Source: JAHJDR01 sp964609965 (lineage in GTDB: Bacteria > UBA10199 > JADGCS01). Taken from it: DNA of 64,000 bases. Of this stretch, positions 50,691 to 59,037 are shown piece after piece. The position numbers and the translations under genes were made by a program. The DNA lies in contig CAZSTS010000002.1 in the NCBI GenBank assembly GCA_964609965.1, forward strand, positions 186,001 through 250,000, read 5' to 3'. Numbering within the stretch: position 1 is the first letter of the stretch; every line of letters begins with the position of its first letter. Under the pieces are notes generated by a model. It did no database searches and was not told the DNA's origin. It worked only from the letters and a program-made list of their open reading frames with translations.

Positions 50691-50790
50691 NNNNNNNNNN
50701 NNNNNNNNNNNNNNNNNNNNNNNNNNNNNNNNNNNNNNNNNNNNNNNNNNNNNNNNNNNNNNNNNNNNNNNNNNNNNNNNNNNNNNNNNN
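50691..50790. other. Assembly gap (100 N)
   Basis: Exactly 100 N, the conventional placeholder of unknown length. It hides the ends of two convergent genes, nuoN and the large minus-strand protein, and possibly more genes. Confidence 0.98.
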
Positions 50791-53623
50791 CAACTGCATC
50801 AGGTTCTGTTGGAGTGGGAGCTGTTGCGACTTCAGCATCAACCTCAGCATCGAGATCACGAATAGTAATTTCAACGTCTTCCTCATCTGCTCTTCCTAAA
50901 ACTCTTTCCGTGGAAGAATCAGCAACCTCATCAGCGAGTTCAGCTTCTGACAATTCATCAAAATCTTCTGAAAAAGCATCATCTTCAGCATGGGCCTCGA
51001 AATCTGCTTGGGCATCAAATTCTTCTCCTTCTGCCTCTTCCATGGCAGCAGCTGCAAGGGCATCATATTCTGCGCCTATGTTAGCGCGGTCTGCTCTTTG
51101 GACATAGTCGATTTCTCTAGCAAGATCAGTGTTGAAAGCATAATATGTATCTTGTAGCTCGCCCATTGAACTCTTAATGTAATCAGCGAAAACAGCGGTT
51201 GGACCAGATTCGACTCTACCTGTTCTCATATCAGGTTCAGGCAAATCAAATCCAAAGGTGTCTGCATCTTCGGGACGAAGGCCTGCTATCATGTTTCTAT
51301 GCTCGGTTCTTGCTCTTATTAATGCCCTAGCATCCTCAGAAAGACGTACGGGCTCATAGTCTACCATGCCAGCTTCTTTATAAATGGCAGTTACCCTAGC
51401 TCCATCTCCTTCGCTTATAGCTACTTCAAGCTCTGCTCTTTGATCGGCACTAAATTCAGGCCTGTGTTGTGGCAGGGAGGCTTCTTCATATATGGCATAT
51501 ACTGTGTCCCAGTCTTCAGTTTCTTTTGCTAAACTAAGGGCCTCACTTGTGGCATCATCAAGTCTTGAAAGGCCAGTATTGTAACTACGGAGTTCAGCTT
51601 CTGCTTTTTGAAGACATTGATCAGCGTAGAGATCTTCTCCTAATCTTTCATACTCAGCTATTTCAAGCTCTTCTTGTACGGTGTAAGGGGCACCAATTCT
51701 ATCGGCTTCAGCTGTGGCATATGGCACATAGGCTGCTGCAACTGTTTCGTAGAGTTCGGTATTAGCTGCAAAGAGAGTGGCTATTTGATCATCAGTAATG
51801 CCTTCGTGATCTAGTATTCGATGAGCAAGATCCAGGACTAGTCCTTGGGCTTCGATTTCACCTGCGCCTTCGGCTACAGCACCTTCACCTTCGGCTGCAA
51901 TTTTATCAGCTGTTGCTACGACGGCATCGTAGAATGTGGTGTCAGCTTGAAAGAGTTCTAATATTTCAGCATCAGTAATATCGTCGTGGTCTAGTATTTG
52001 GCGAGAAAGACTTAAGACGTGGCTTACGGTTTGCTCTTCACCATAAGTAGCTGCCAATGTTTCGAAAAATGTGGTGTCAGATGAAAAGAGGCCAAATGAA
52101 AAGAGACCAAATATTTGATCATCACTAATAACATTCTGATCTTGTATTTGATGAGCAAGATCTACGACAAGGCTTTGGGCTGCGCCTTCGCCCTGCGCTG
52201 TAACGATTGCATCGTAGAACAGGACAAGTCCTTCGGCTGCTTCTTCGCCATATTCTGTAATTACTGCGTCGTGGAATTCGGTGCCAGGTGTAAAGAGTTC
52301 TGCTATTTGCTCATCAGTAATATCTTCGTTATCTAGTACTAGGCGAGCAAATCTCAGGGCATAGTCTTGGGCTTGGATATAAGGATATTCTGTTCTCACA
52401 GCAGCTTCTACTGTAGTTTCTTCTCGTAGAACAGCCAGTACTGACTCATCACTAATATCATTGTAAGGCAGCATTTCTTCAGCACGTCCCAGTACTCGGT
52501 GTGCATAGGCTAAGGCTTCAGCTGGGTCATCAGGAAATTCAGGGGGGAGAGTGCTGGGGAGCGTAGCAGGAGGTCCATCAGGGTTATTTGTTACCAATTT
52601 TTCAGCAGCAAGGGCAATTCTCATAATTGCAGCTTGTGTAGGATTGGATTCTGCGAGATATTGATCTTTCCATTGGCGATAGTGAGGGTGGTCGGGCATA
52701 TAATCATCTTGTACGTCATCAAATTCGATTATGGAGGACATTTTTTCATATACAACAGCATCTAAAACTCCTTGCAGTGTCTCAAGGGCTTCTTCGGCTT
52801 CACGGCAAACATAGAAAGGATTATAAGGTCCTTCAGAAAGAGGGCGGTCATCAGGGTTAGGGTCTTCCTCTAAAAACATGTCATATGTAAATGCTTTGAA
52901 TCCGGTGGGATCAGCAGTGAGAACACCAGGGTCTTTAAGGTATGGGATGAATTCTAGTACTTCACGCAATGCGCGATTTATCTCATCTTGTTTTTCAGCA
53001 GAGATCTCAAAAACACCTTCCCCTTCAGCGGCTTCTGGATTAAAAATGCTTACAGTACCATCAGGGGTAATTTCTACTGTGCCAGGAGGGATATTAACTA
53101 CTTCTGTAGCGACGCCAGCATCATCAACATTAGCGGATGTGTCTACAAAATGATGATTCGTCGGAAATCTAATTGCTCCAGGTTCACTGGGGGCGCCTGA
53201 GGTGCCAGGAGCTGTGGCTTGAAATCTTACTGCTCCGGCTGCTGTAGCCTCTCCTCCTACTGCATGAGGATCGCCTGTGACTTCTTGGAGTACAACAGCT
53301 GTGGGTGGATCAATACCAAAAAATATACTTTTGCCGTGTTCTTGATAAGCCCCAAGCCTGATTTCTTGGTTAGTACCGATATTTCTTAATATTCTTTGCC
53401 CTTCTGTATCAGAGGCATCGAAAGGATCGTTGATTCCAAAATTCACTTGGGCAAGATGTGTGCATATTGCTCTCCAGTCACCTGGTCGACCAATGTCATT
53501 TGCAATTCCCATGGCAAGAGCAGATAGTGATTTTCCTGCTTCCATCTTGTAACAAAATTCACCATTAGTTTCAGATACGTCTATCGTAGTTTGATTTAGA
53601 TTTGCTGATATTGCGGCACACAT
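50791..53623 (-). CDS. Large acidic repeat protein, C-terminus lost in gap
   Basis: At least 944 residues are visible. I chose the ATG at 53623 because AGAGGTG lies just upstream; an ATG at 53671 adds 16 residues. Residues about 23-92 (YKMEAGKSLSALAM...GDWRAICTHLAQVN...IGTNQEIRLGAY) resemble an extended LysM-like domain. From about residue 360 to 630 there are five degenerate units of about 55 residues with a common core such as LVLDLAHRILDHEGITDDQI-x-x-LF. The remainder is Ala/Glu/Asp-rich and helical. It has no signal peptide or membrane helix and no recognised enzyme domain. Confidence 0.7.
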
Positions 53624-53671
53624 AAACACCTCTTTGTTATTTACTTCATCCGTTCTTTTCCTTTGCTCCAA

Positions 53672-53849
53672 ATGAGCAGTATAAATGATTACCTATATTG
53701 TATCATGAAAAGGAATACTGGGAAAAGTAAGTTAAAGGGTTGTTTTTATTAAGAATGTTAATCCCTGTTAAGAGATGTTAAACGTTGTTAAAAGAAAAAA
53801 TGAATTATTTTTTAGGTTTTTTAAAAAATAGACGAAGAGTGTTGACAGA
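53672..53849. other. Divergent intergenic region before the hgc cluster
   Basis: AT-rich, with three GTTAA-type words in a row (TGTTAATCCCTGTTAAGAG, TGTTAAACGTTGTTAAAAG) at 53757-53792. The regular spacing of about 12-13 nt could be regulator sites. No clear promoter hexamers are seen. Confidence 0.35.
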
Positions 53850-53912
53850 GCGTAGTTAATCGTTTATCGTCGATGGACGATTAGTAGCTGGTAGCTGGTA
53901 GCTGGATGAAAG
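53850..53912. repeat. Word-like repeat tract before the arsR-like gene
   Basis: AATCGTTTATCGTCGATGGACGATTAG followed by TAGCTGGTAGCTGGTAGCTG: CGAT words, then three tandem TAGCTGG copies. It has the same style as tracts in the sugar and nuo operons. AGAGG near the end may act as ribosome binding site. Confidence 0.55.
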
Positions 53913-53921
53913 AGGTTTAGA

Positions 53922-54212
53922 ATGAAAAGAATAAAGAAAAAAGAGGGCGAACAAGAAGAGTTCGCTGTAGTTTGCAAAGCTTTAGCGCATCCTATTCGTC
54001 TACAAATTTTAAACCATCTTCAAGAGGCTAAAGGGTGTTTGTGTGGTAGTCTTGTCGATAAACTTCCTCTTGCACAATCCACTGTAAGCCAACATCTCAA
54101 AATACTTAAAGAGGCAGAACTGGTAAAAGGTTCAATAGATGGGCCTAGAACTTGTTACTGTTTAAATAAAGAAAAGTTAGAAGAGTTTAAAAAAATGGTA
54201 GGTTTATTATGA
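53922..54212 (+). CDS. ArsR-family regulator of the hgc cluster
   Basis: A 96-aa winged-helix repressor: CKALAHPIRLQILNHLQ, recognition helix LAQSTVSQHLKILKEAELV and GPRTCYCLN. Possible metal ligands are C39-L-C41, at the position of the CxC site of ArsR/SmtB proteins, and C78-Y-C80. The stop overlaps the hgcA start (ATGA), so the two are translationally coupled. ArsR-like regulators are known next to hgcAB in other methylators and may respond to arsenic or mercury. The inducer here is unknown. Confidence 0.92.
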   Translation: MKRIKKKEGEQEEFAVVCKALAHPIRLQILNHLQEAKGCLCGSLVDKLPLAQSTVSQHLKILKEAELVKGSIDGPRTCYCLNKEKLEEFKKMVGLL

Positions 54213-55336
54213 ATGAAAAACAAAAAAAGGATACCTGTTGCGGCGCGTCTTCTTGTTCATCCGCTTCAAAAAAAGATGTAAGGCCAAGTGATGTAAAAAA
54301 GCGGTTTATGTCAGGCGTTATTTCCACAGTAGCAGGGGATGTGCCTCAAGTAAAAACCAAGCTAGATTGGCAAGACCACCTAGGAGCCTTTCGCGTAAGA
54401 ATAGGTGTGAAACGAGATGATTATAAAGTCGTGCCAGGTCTTTACGCAGTAGGGAGTCCTGGTCGTGATTCATCAGTCTTTGTTACAGCAAACTACAAGC
54501 TTACATTCGATGTTCTTAGAAAAGACTTGGATGGGTTTGATGCGTGGATTCTTGTTTTAGATACTCGAGGCATTAATGTTTGGTGTGCTGGTGGCAAAGG
54601 AACATTTTCGGATCAAGAGGTTGTTCGACAGATAGAAAATACCTGTTTGTCTGAGGTTGTGTCCCATCGAAAAATTATTTTACCACAACTGGGTGCCAAT
54701 GGTGTGGCTGCGTTTAAGGTCAAAAAAAATACGGGATTTAAAGTGATTTGGGGTCCTGTTCGATCTTCGGACATTAAAGAATTTATCAGAAACGATTTTA
54801 AAGCAGATGAAGAAATGAGGACAGTGAGATTTGGTTTCTTCGACAGATTTGTTTTAGTGCCAGTTGAGTTTTCGTCGATCATTAAATTCAAATCTTTGTG
54901 GTTTGTTCTTTTTATTTTTTTGATATCAGGCATTGGTTCAACGATTTTCTCTCTTGATATGGCTTTGGCTAGAGGAGGAATGTTATTTCTCGCCTGTGTA
55001 CTTGGAATCGCGGCAGGGGCTGTTTTGACCCCACTTTTATTGCCTTGGATCCCTGGTCGAATGTTTGCCATAAAAGGGATGTTGATGAGCTTTGTCATAA
55101 GCGGTGTTTTCGTGTTTATATCCTGGGATATAATAAATGCCGCCTATGCATTAACTCTAATCGCTCTGACACTTGTTTCGACAAGTATTAGTTCATTTTT
55201 TGCCATGAATTTTACAGGCGCCTCTACTTTTACCTCACCAACAGGTGTTGAAAAAGAAATGAGAAGGACCATGCCTGTTCAGGTAGGGATGGTGGTGATT
55301 GGTTTGGTTTTATGGATTGTAGGGGGTTTTAATTAG
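54209..55336 (+). CDS. hgcA: Corrinoid protein HgcA, mercury methylation
   Basis: A 375-aa protein. The diagnostic cap-helix motif is NVWCAGGK at residues 123-130, with Cys126 as the lower cobalamin ligand. The N-terminal corrinoid-binding domain covers about 40-215. Five membrane helices follow from about residue 230 (SLWFVLFIFLISGIGSTIF ... VGMVVIGLVLWIVGG). The conserved NFTGASTFTSPTGVEKEM lies before the last helix. HgcA transfers a methyl group to Hg(II). The N-terminus has an extra Cys-rich stretch (TCCGASSCSSA) that could bind metal. Confidence 0.95.
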   Translation: MNEKQKKDTCCGASSCSSASKKDVRPSDVKKRFMSGVISTVAGDVPQVKTKLDWQDHLGAFRVRIGVKRDDYKVVPGLYAVGSPGRDSSVFVTANYKLTFDVLRKDLDGFDAWILVLDTRGINVWCAGGKGTFSDQEVVRQIENTCLSEVVSHRKIILPQLGANGVAAFKVKKNTGFKVIWGPVRSSDIKEFIRNDFKADEEMRTVRFGFFDRFVLVPVEFSSIIKFKSLWFVLFIFLISGIGSTIFSLDMALARGGMLFLACVLGIAAGAVLTPLLLPWIPGRMFAIKGMLMSFVISGVFVFISWDIINAAYALTLIALTLVSTSISSFFAMNFTGASTFTSPTGVEKEMRRTMPVQVGMVVIGLVLWIVGGFN

Positions 55337-55342
55337 AGTTCA

Positions 55343-55420
55343 TCGGTTACGGTTACGAGGCCCGCCCTGTACCATACGGTTCAGGGCCCGTTTCGGTAAC
55401 GTTGTTCGGTAACGTGATTT
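55343..55420. repeat. Word-like repeat tract, hgcA-hgcB spacer
   Basis: ATCGGTTACGGTTACGAGGC, then ACGGTTCAGGGCCCGTTTCG and GTAACGTTGTTCGGTAACG. It also contains GGGCCCG/CGGGC-type inverted parts. It is close to the tract at 9656. It separates two genes that are usually adjacent. Confidence 0.55.
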
Positions 55421-55431
55421 GGAGTTATGAT

Positions 55432-55707
55432 ATGAAAGATTTTCGATACATAAAAAATGTAGCAACGCTTAAATTAGATTCTCAAAAATGCACAGGCTGT
55501 GGTGAGTGTGTTGAGGTTTGCCCTCACAAAGTTCTCTCTCTTGGAGACAAGAAGGTCGAAATTGTAGATAAGGATGCTTGCATGGAATGCGGTGCTTGTG
55601 CATTGAACTGTCCTTTTAAAGCTCTTTCGGTTACCCCTGGTGTGGGTTGTGCCGCATACATTATAAGTGGTTGGTTCAATGGAAAAGACAAGGCTTGTTG
55701 TCGCTAG
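55432..55707 (+). CDS. hgcB: Ferredoxin HgcB, mercury methylation
   Basis: A 91-aa dicluster ferredoxin. The clusters are CTGCGECVEVCP (20-31) and the HgcB hallmark CMECGACALNCP (50-61). Cys73 in GVGC corresponds to the Cys known to be essential in HgcB, and the C-terminal pair C89-C90 is also typical. HgcB reduces the corrinoid of HgcA and may hand over Hg(II). GGAG stands 7 nt before the ATG at 55432. Confidence 0.95.
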   Translation: MKDFRYIKNVATLKLDSQKCTGCGECVEVCPHKVLSLGDKKVEIVDKDACMECGACALNCPFKALSVTPGVGCAAYIISGWFNGKDKACCR

Positions 55708-55755
55708 CTCGTGGGTTGTGGATTGTAGGTCGTGGATTGTGGGACTGGGGACTAA
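55708..55755. repeat. Word-like repeat tract after hgcB
   Basis: CTCGTGGGTTGTGGATTGTA and GGTCGTGGATTGTGGGACTG: four degenerate GTGGATTGT words in a row directly after the hgcB stop. Confidence 0.55.
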
Positions 55756-55872
55756 GTGTTTGGAATTGTTGAAATAAGGCGCTTTCGTAAAAAATCTAAT
55801 TAAAATCATTTAATTTATCACAGCTTCTGATTAATAAGGTGCCCACAATAAACCTTAAACTAGGGGCATTTC

Positions 55873-57327
55873 ATGACCAATCCAGATCTCACTTTAAGTA
55901 ATTTAGATGATTTATTTCCCGCAAGTTTTACCGAAGAACAAAAGGCAAAAGCAAAAACAGTTTTTCTAAAAGAACTTTCATACACAACACATAAATTCTA
56001 CGGCGGTAAAATTGCCACAATGCCAAAAGCAGGTATTTATGGTTTTAATTGGTTTAATGTTTGGTACACGCCAGGTGTTTCAACGGTTTCGACAAGCATT
56101 AGAGATGATCATGATAGCTCCTTTGATCTTTCTAACAGGGGAAATCTCGTTGCTGTGGTTTCAGATTCCACTCGAGTTTTAGGTGATGGTGATTGTTCTC
56201 CTTCTGGTGGTCTTGGTGTTATGGAAGGTAAAGCCTTTCTCATGAAGTATTTGGGTGGAGTTGATGCCGTGGCTCTTTGCATGAATAGCTATAACAAAGA
56301 AGGAAAACACGATCCTGATAAGATCATCGATTTTGTAAAAATGGCAGAACCTAGTTTTGGCGCTGTAAATCTCGAAGATATTGCACAACCAAATTGTTAC
56401 AAAGTTTTGGATACCTTAAGAGAAGAATGCAATATCCCTGTGTGGCATGACGATGCACAAGGTACAGGTTGCGTGACCTTGGCAGGGCTTATCAATGCGT
56501 TGCGCGTGGTAGGTAAAGATCTCAATAAGGTCAGAATTGCCATGCTTGGGGCAGGAGCTTCAAACACAACAATTGCACGTCTGATTATAAAGGCTGGTGC
56601 TGATCCAGCTAAGATGAGCCTCTTTGATTCTAAGGGAGGTTTGCACACGGATCGTGAAGACATCAAATCAGATCCTGCTTTTTATAGAAAGTGGGAACTT
56701 TGCCAACAAACAAATCCAGACAAAATCAAGAACATCGAAGACGCGTGCAAAGGTGCTGATGTCTTGATTGCTCTCAGTAGACCTGGTCCAGATATTGTAA
56801 AACCAGAATGGATTTCTAGCATGGCTGAAAAATCCATTGTCTTTGTTTGTTCTAATCCTGTTCCAGAAATTTATCCTTATGCTGCTAAAGAAGCTGGGGC
56901 TTACATTGTGGCTACAGGCAGAGGTGACTTTCCAAATCAGGTAAACAATTCATTAGGCTTTCCAGGGATCCTCAAAGGCGCCTTGCTTGTTAGAGCTAAA
57001 AAAATCACAGATGAAATGGCTATTACAGCCGCTTATTCTACAGCAAATTTTGCTGAAAAGAATGGGATTAATCCCGAAAAGATCATGCCTACTATGGATG
57101 AAACATTAGTCTTTGCAGAAGAAGCTGCTGATGTGGCTATGGAAGCTATCAAAAACGGTGTGGCACGAATCCAATTAACTAGAGAAGAGGTTTATAACCG
57201 CACATTGCAAGACATCAAAGAAGCTCGTGAAACATTAGATCTTTTGATGGAAAAAAATTACATCAAAAAACCTGATCTCAAATTATTAGAAGAAGCTGCT
57301 GCCAAGGCGATTAAAGCAGTGAGCTGA
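55873..57327 (+). CDS. NAD(P)-dependent malic enzyme
   Basis: A 484-aa enzyme converting malate to pyruvate and CO2. YTPGVSTVST, VSDSTRVLGDGDCSP and VNLEDIAQPNCYKV carry the active Tyr, Lys-equivalent and metal ligands. WHDDAQGTGCVTLAGL, then the Rossmann motif MLGAGASNTTIARLII, SNPVPEIYPYAA and ATGRGDFPNQVNN follow. It is the short bacterial type without a phosphotransacetylase domain. The stop is followed immediately by the 124-bp element R3. Confidence 0.94.
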   Translation: MTNPDLTLSNLDDLFPASFTEEQKAKAKTVFLKELSYTTHKFYGGKIATMPKAGIYGFNWFNVWYTPGVSTVSTSIRDDHDSSFDLSNRGNLVAVVSDSTRVLGDGDCSPSGGLGVMEGKAFLMKYLGGVDAVALCMNSYNKEGKHDPDKIIDFVKMAEPSFGAVNLEDIAQPNCYKVLDTLREECNIPVWHDDAQGTGCVTLAGLINALRVVGKDLNKVRIAMLGAGASNTTIARLIIKAGADPAKMSLFDSKGGLHTDREDIKSDPAFYRKWELCQQTNPDKIKNIEDACKGADVLIALSRPGPDIVKPEWISSMAEKSIVFVCSNPVPEIYPYAAKEAGAYIVATGRGDFPNQVNNSLGFPGILKGALLVRAKKITDEMAITAAYSTANFAEKNGINPEKIMPTMDETLVFAEEAADVAMEAIKNGVARIQLTREEVYNRTLQDIKEARETLDLLMEKNYIKKPDLKLLEEAAAKAIKAVS

Positions 57328-57328
57328 T

Positions 57329-57452
57329 GGATCTATTGAAAAATCTTCATCTACTGCGTTTCTCGCTTCACCCATAATCCTCACGTATTTTCATATACGC
57401 TCCGGTTATGGCTTCGCGAGGGCCTTGTATCTGAACATTTTTGAACAGATCC
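57329..57452. repeat. 124-bp palindromic element, copy R3
   Basis: It starts GGATCTATTGAAAAATC and ends CATTTTTGAACAGATCC. The inner part (TTTCTCGCTTCACCCATAAT ... CGCTCCGGTTATGG) is nearly identical to copy R2. It begins 2 nt after the malic enzyme stop. Confidence 0.85.
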
Positions 57453-57526
57453 AGGGAAAAGATTTTTTTATTATGGACAGACACTGGGGCCTATCCGTAA
57501 TAAAATTCCTCGGCACTTCGGTTCGT

Positions 57527-58150
57527 TTACCTAATCAATTCCTTTATCTTTGCTCTCATAATATCGATGGCAACTGTGTTTCGTGCGCCGTTGGGGATGA
57601 TGATGTCGGCGTGTCGTTTGGTGGGCTCTACAAATTGGATGTGCATGGGCCTGACAGTAGCGTAATACTGGTTGATCACAGAGGTGAGGCTGCGGTCGCG
57701 TTCTTCAATGTCGCGTTTGAGACGTCGTAAAATTCTGATATCGTCTGGGGCATCTACAAAAATTTTAATGTCCATCATATTGCGGATTTCTTCATCATGA
57801 AGCGCCAATATACCTTCAAGAATGATAATGTGTTGCCCATCTAGGTGGGTGTTGTTTCCAGAAGGTGTGTGTGTTGTGTAATCATAGATGGGGACATCTA
57901 TGGGATTGCCCTTTAAGAGTTGAGAGAGATGGTCTTTGGCGAGATTAAAATCAACAGCATTGGGGTGGTCAAAGTTAAAGGTATCACGTTCTTCTTTAGA
58001 CAGATGCGAAAGATCTAGATAATACGAATCTTGTTCAATGAGCGCTATTTGATCTAAAGAAAAATCTGCTGTGATGGCTTTGGCCACTGATGTTTTCCCA
58101 GAGGCAGTGCCACCAGCAATGCCTATCAAGATGTGTTTTTTGCTTTTCAT
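57527..58150 (-). CDS. udk: Uridine kinase
   Basis: A 207-aa kinase of pyrimidine salvage. The P-loop is GIAGGTASGKTS (about 11-22). EQDSYYLDLSHL, NFDHPNAVDF and YDYTTHTP are the substrate site, and IILEGILALHD and FVDAPDDIRILRRLKRDIEERDRSL follow. It is convergent with the malic enzyme. Confidence 0.96.
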   Translation of the reverse strand: MKSKKHILIGIAGGTASGKTSVAKAITADFSLDQIALIEQDSYYLDLSHLSKEERDTFNFDHPNAVDFNLAKDHLSQLLKGNPIDVPIYDYTTHTPSGNNTHLDGQHIIILEGILALHDEEIRNMMDIKIFVDAPDDIRILRRLKRDIEERDRSLTSVINQYYATVRPMHIQFVEPTKRHADIIIPNGARNTVAIDIMRAKIKELIR

Positions 58151-58153
58151 CGG

Positions 58154-58186
58154 TAAAAAAAAGGCAGGCTATTAAAGCCTGCCTTT
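58154..58186 (-). terminator. Terminator of the lipoprotein gene
   Basis: AAAGGCAGGCT (58160-58170) pairs with AGCCTGCCTTT (58176-58186). Read on the minus strand the stem is followed by a T-run (58160-58154). It lies between the lipoprotein gene and udk. Confidence 0.85.
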
Positions 58187-58202
58187 AAGGAGCAAAGATT
58201 TA

Positions 58203-58958
58203 TTAACTAATAGTACATGCAGCGTCTATGGCTGCTTCGATTTCAGCTTCGGTATCATCGTAATCAATTGGATCGCTTTCAGTAATAGTGCAAACGATAG
58301 AGGATGAACCATAGACTGTCGTCATAGTACCATAAAGTGTGTTTTCTGTGATGTCTAGATACATTGTGCCCGTTACTGTATAAGCGGTGCTGTCTGAGTC
58401 AGTTCCAGCAAAATCTGTCCAAGTAATTGTGCCAAGATTTGTTGTTGTATCAATAGAAAGAGCCACTGTGCCATCATGGGTCATCGTATCGCCAGTTGTA
58501 GAGTTCACGATGCTAAAATCATCATAGGTCATGGTAACATCTTCGGTAGAGGAGCCAGTTGATATAGCAATAGAGATAGTGCCGTTTGTTGTATAAATAC
58601 TATTCACACATGCAGCGTATGTAATTGAGGCTTCTTCAGTTTCAGAATTTAAGGTAAAAGTCATGGTTCCTGATGTTGCGCAATTAATTGTGCAGGTAGT
58701 GACATTAGGAACAGAGGTATCACAGCCGGGGAGATATTTAACTGCTGGGGGAACCGATAGGCTTGTAGAAGCGTATGTTGTAGCTTGCACAGTGTCATTG
58801 AGCACACTTTGTGCAAGGGCCTCTGCATTTGCTTCTGAAGTAGTAGTGGTGCCTGTATCGTCGTCGTCAGTGCTGCCGCCACATGAATAAAGGCATAAAG
58901 AAAAAAGTGAAATAGCAATAACCATAGTGAATAGTTTTATAAAAGATTTGAGTGTCAT
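58203..58958 (-). CDS. Thr/Ser/Asp-rich lipoprotein of unknown function
   Basis: A 251-aa lipoprotein (TMVIAISLFSLCLYSC, Cys26), then an acidic/Thr linker (GGSTDDDDTGTTTT). The mature part consists of repeated beta-strand-like segments with T/S/D (TMTFTLNSETEEASITYAAC, GTISIAISTGSSTEDVTMTY, GTVALSIDTTTNLGTITWT, GTMYLDITENTLYGTMTTVY). Four Cys pairs are likely. It is probably anchored in the outer membrane. It has its own terminator. Confidence 0.7.
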   Translation of the reverse strand: MTLKSFIKLFTMVIAISLFSLCLYSCGGSTDDDDTGTTTTSEANAEALAQSVLNDTVQATTYASTSLSVPPAVKYLPGCDTSVPNVTTCTINCATSGTMTFTLNSETEEASITYAACVNSIYTTNGTISIAISTGSSTEDVTMTYDDFSIVNSTTGDTMTHDGTVALSIDTTTNLGTITWTDFAGTDSDSTAYTVTGTMYLDITENTLYGTMTTVYGSSSIVCTITESDPIDYDDTEAEIEAAIDAACTIS

Positions 58959-59037
58959 TGTTCTTCTCCTGTAGTTGTGGGTTAAAAAAAAGCGATTATT
59001 TTACTAAATACAGCATTCGTCAAACGTTTTTTATTTC

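Noticed and set aside
54209..55336. CdhD/CFeSP corrinoid subunit
   Set aside because: The NVWCAGGK cap helix, the C-terminal membrane helices and the adjacent HgcB are specific for HgcA.
57425..57730. Plus-strand frame of 101 codons
   Set aside because: It begins inside the 124-bp element and continues antisense to udk.
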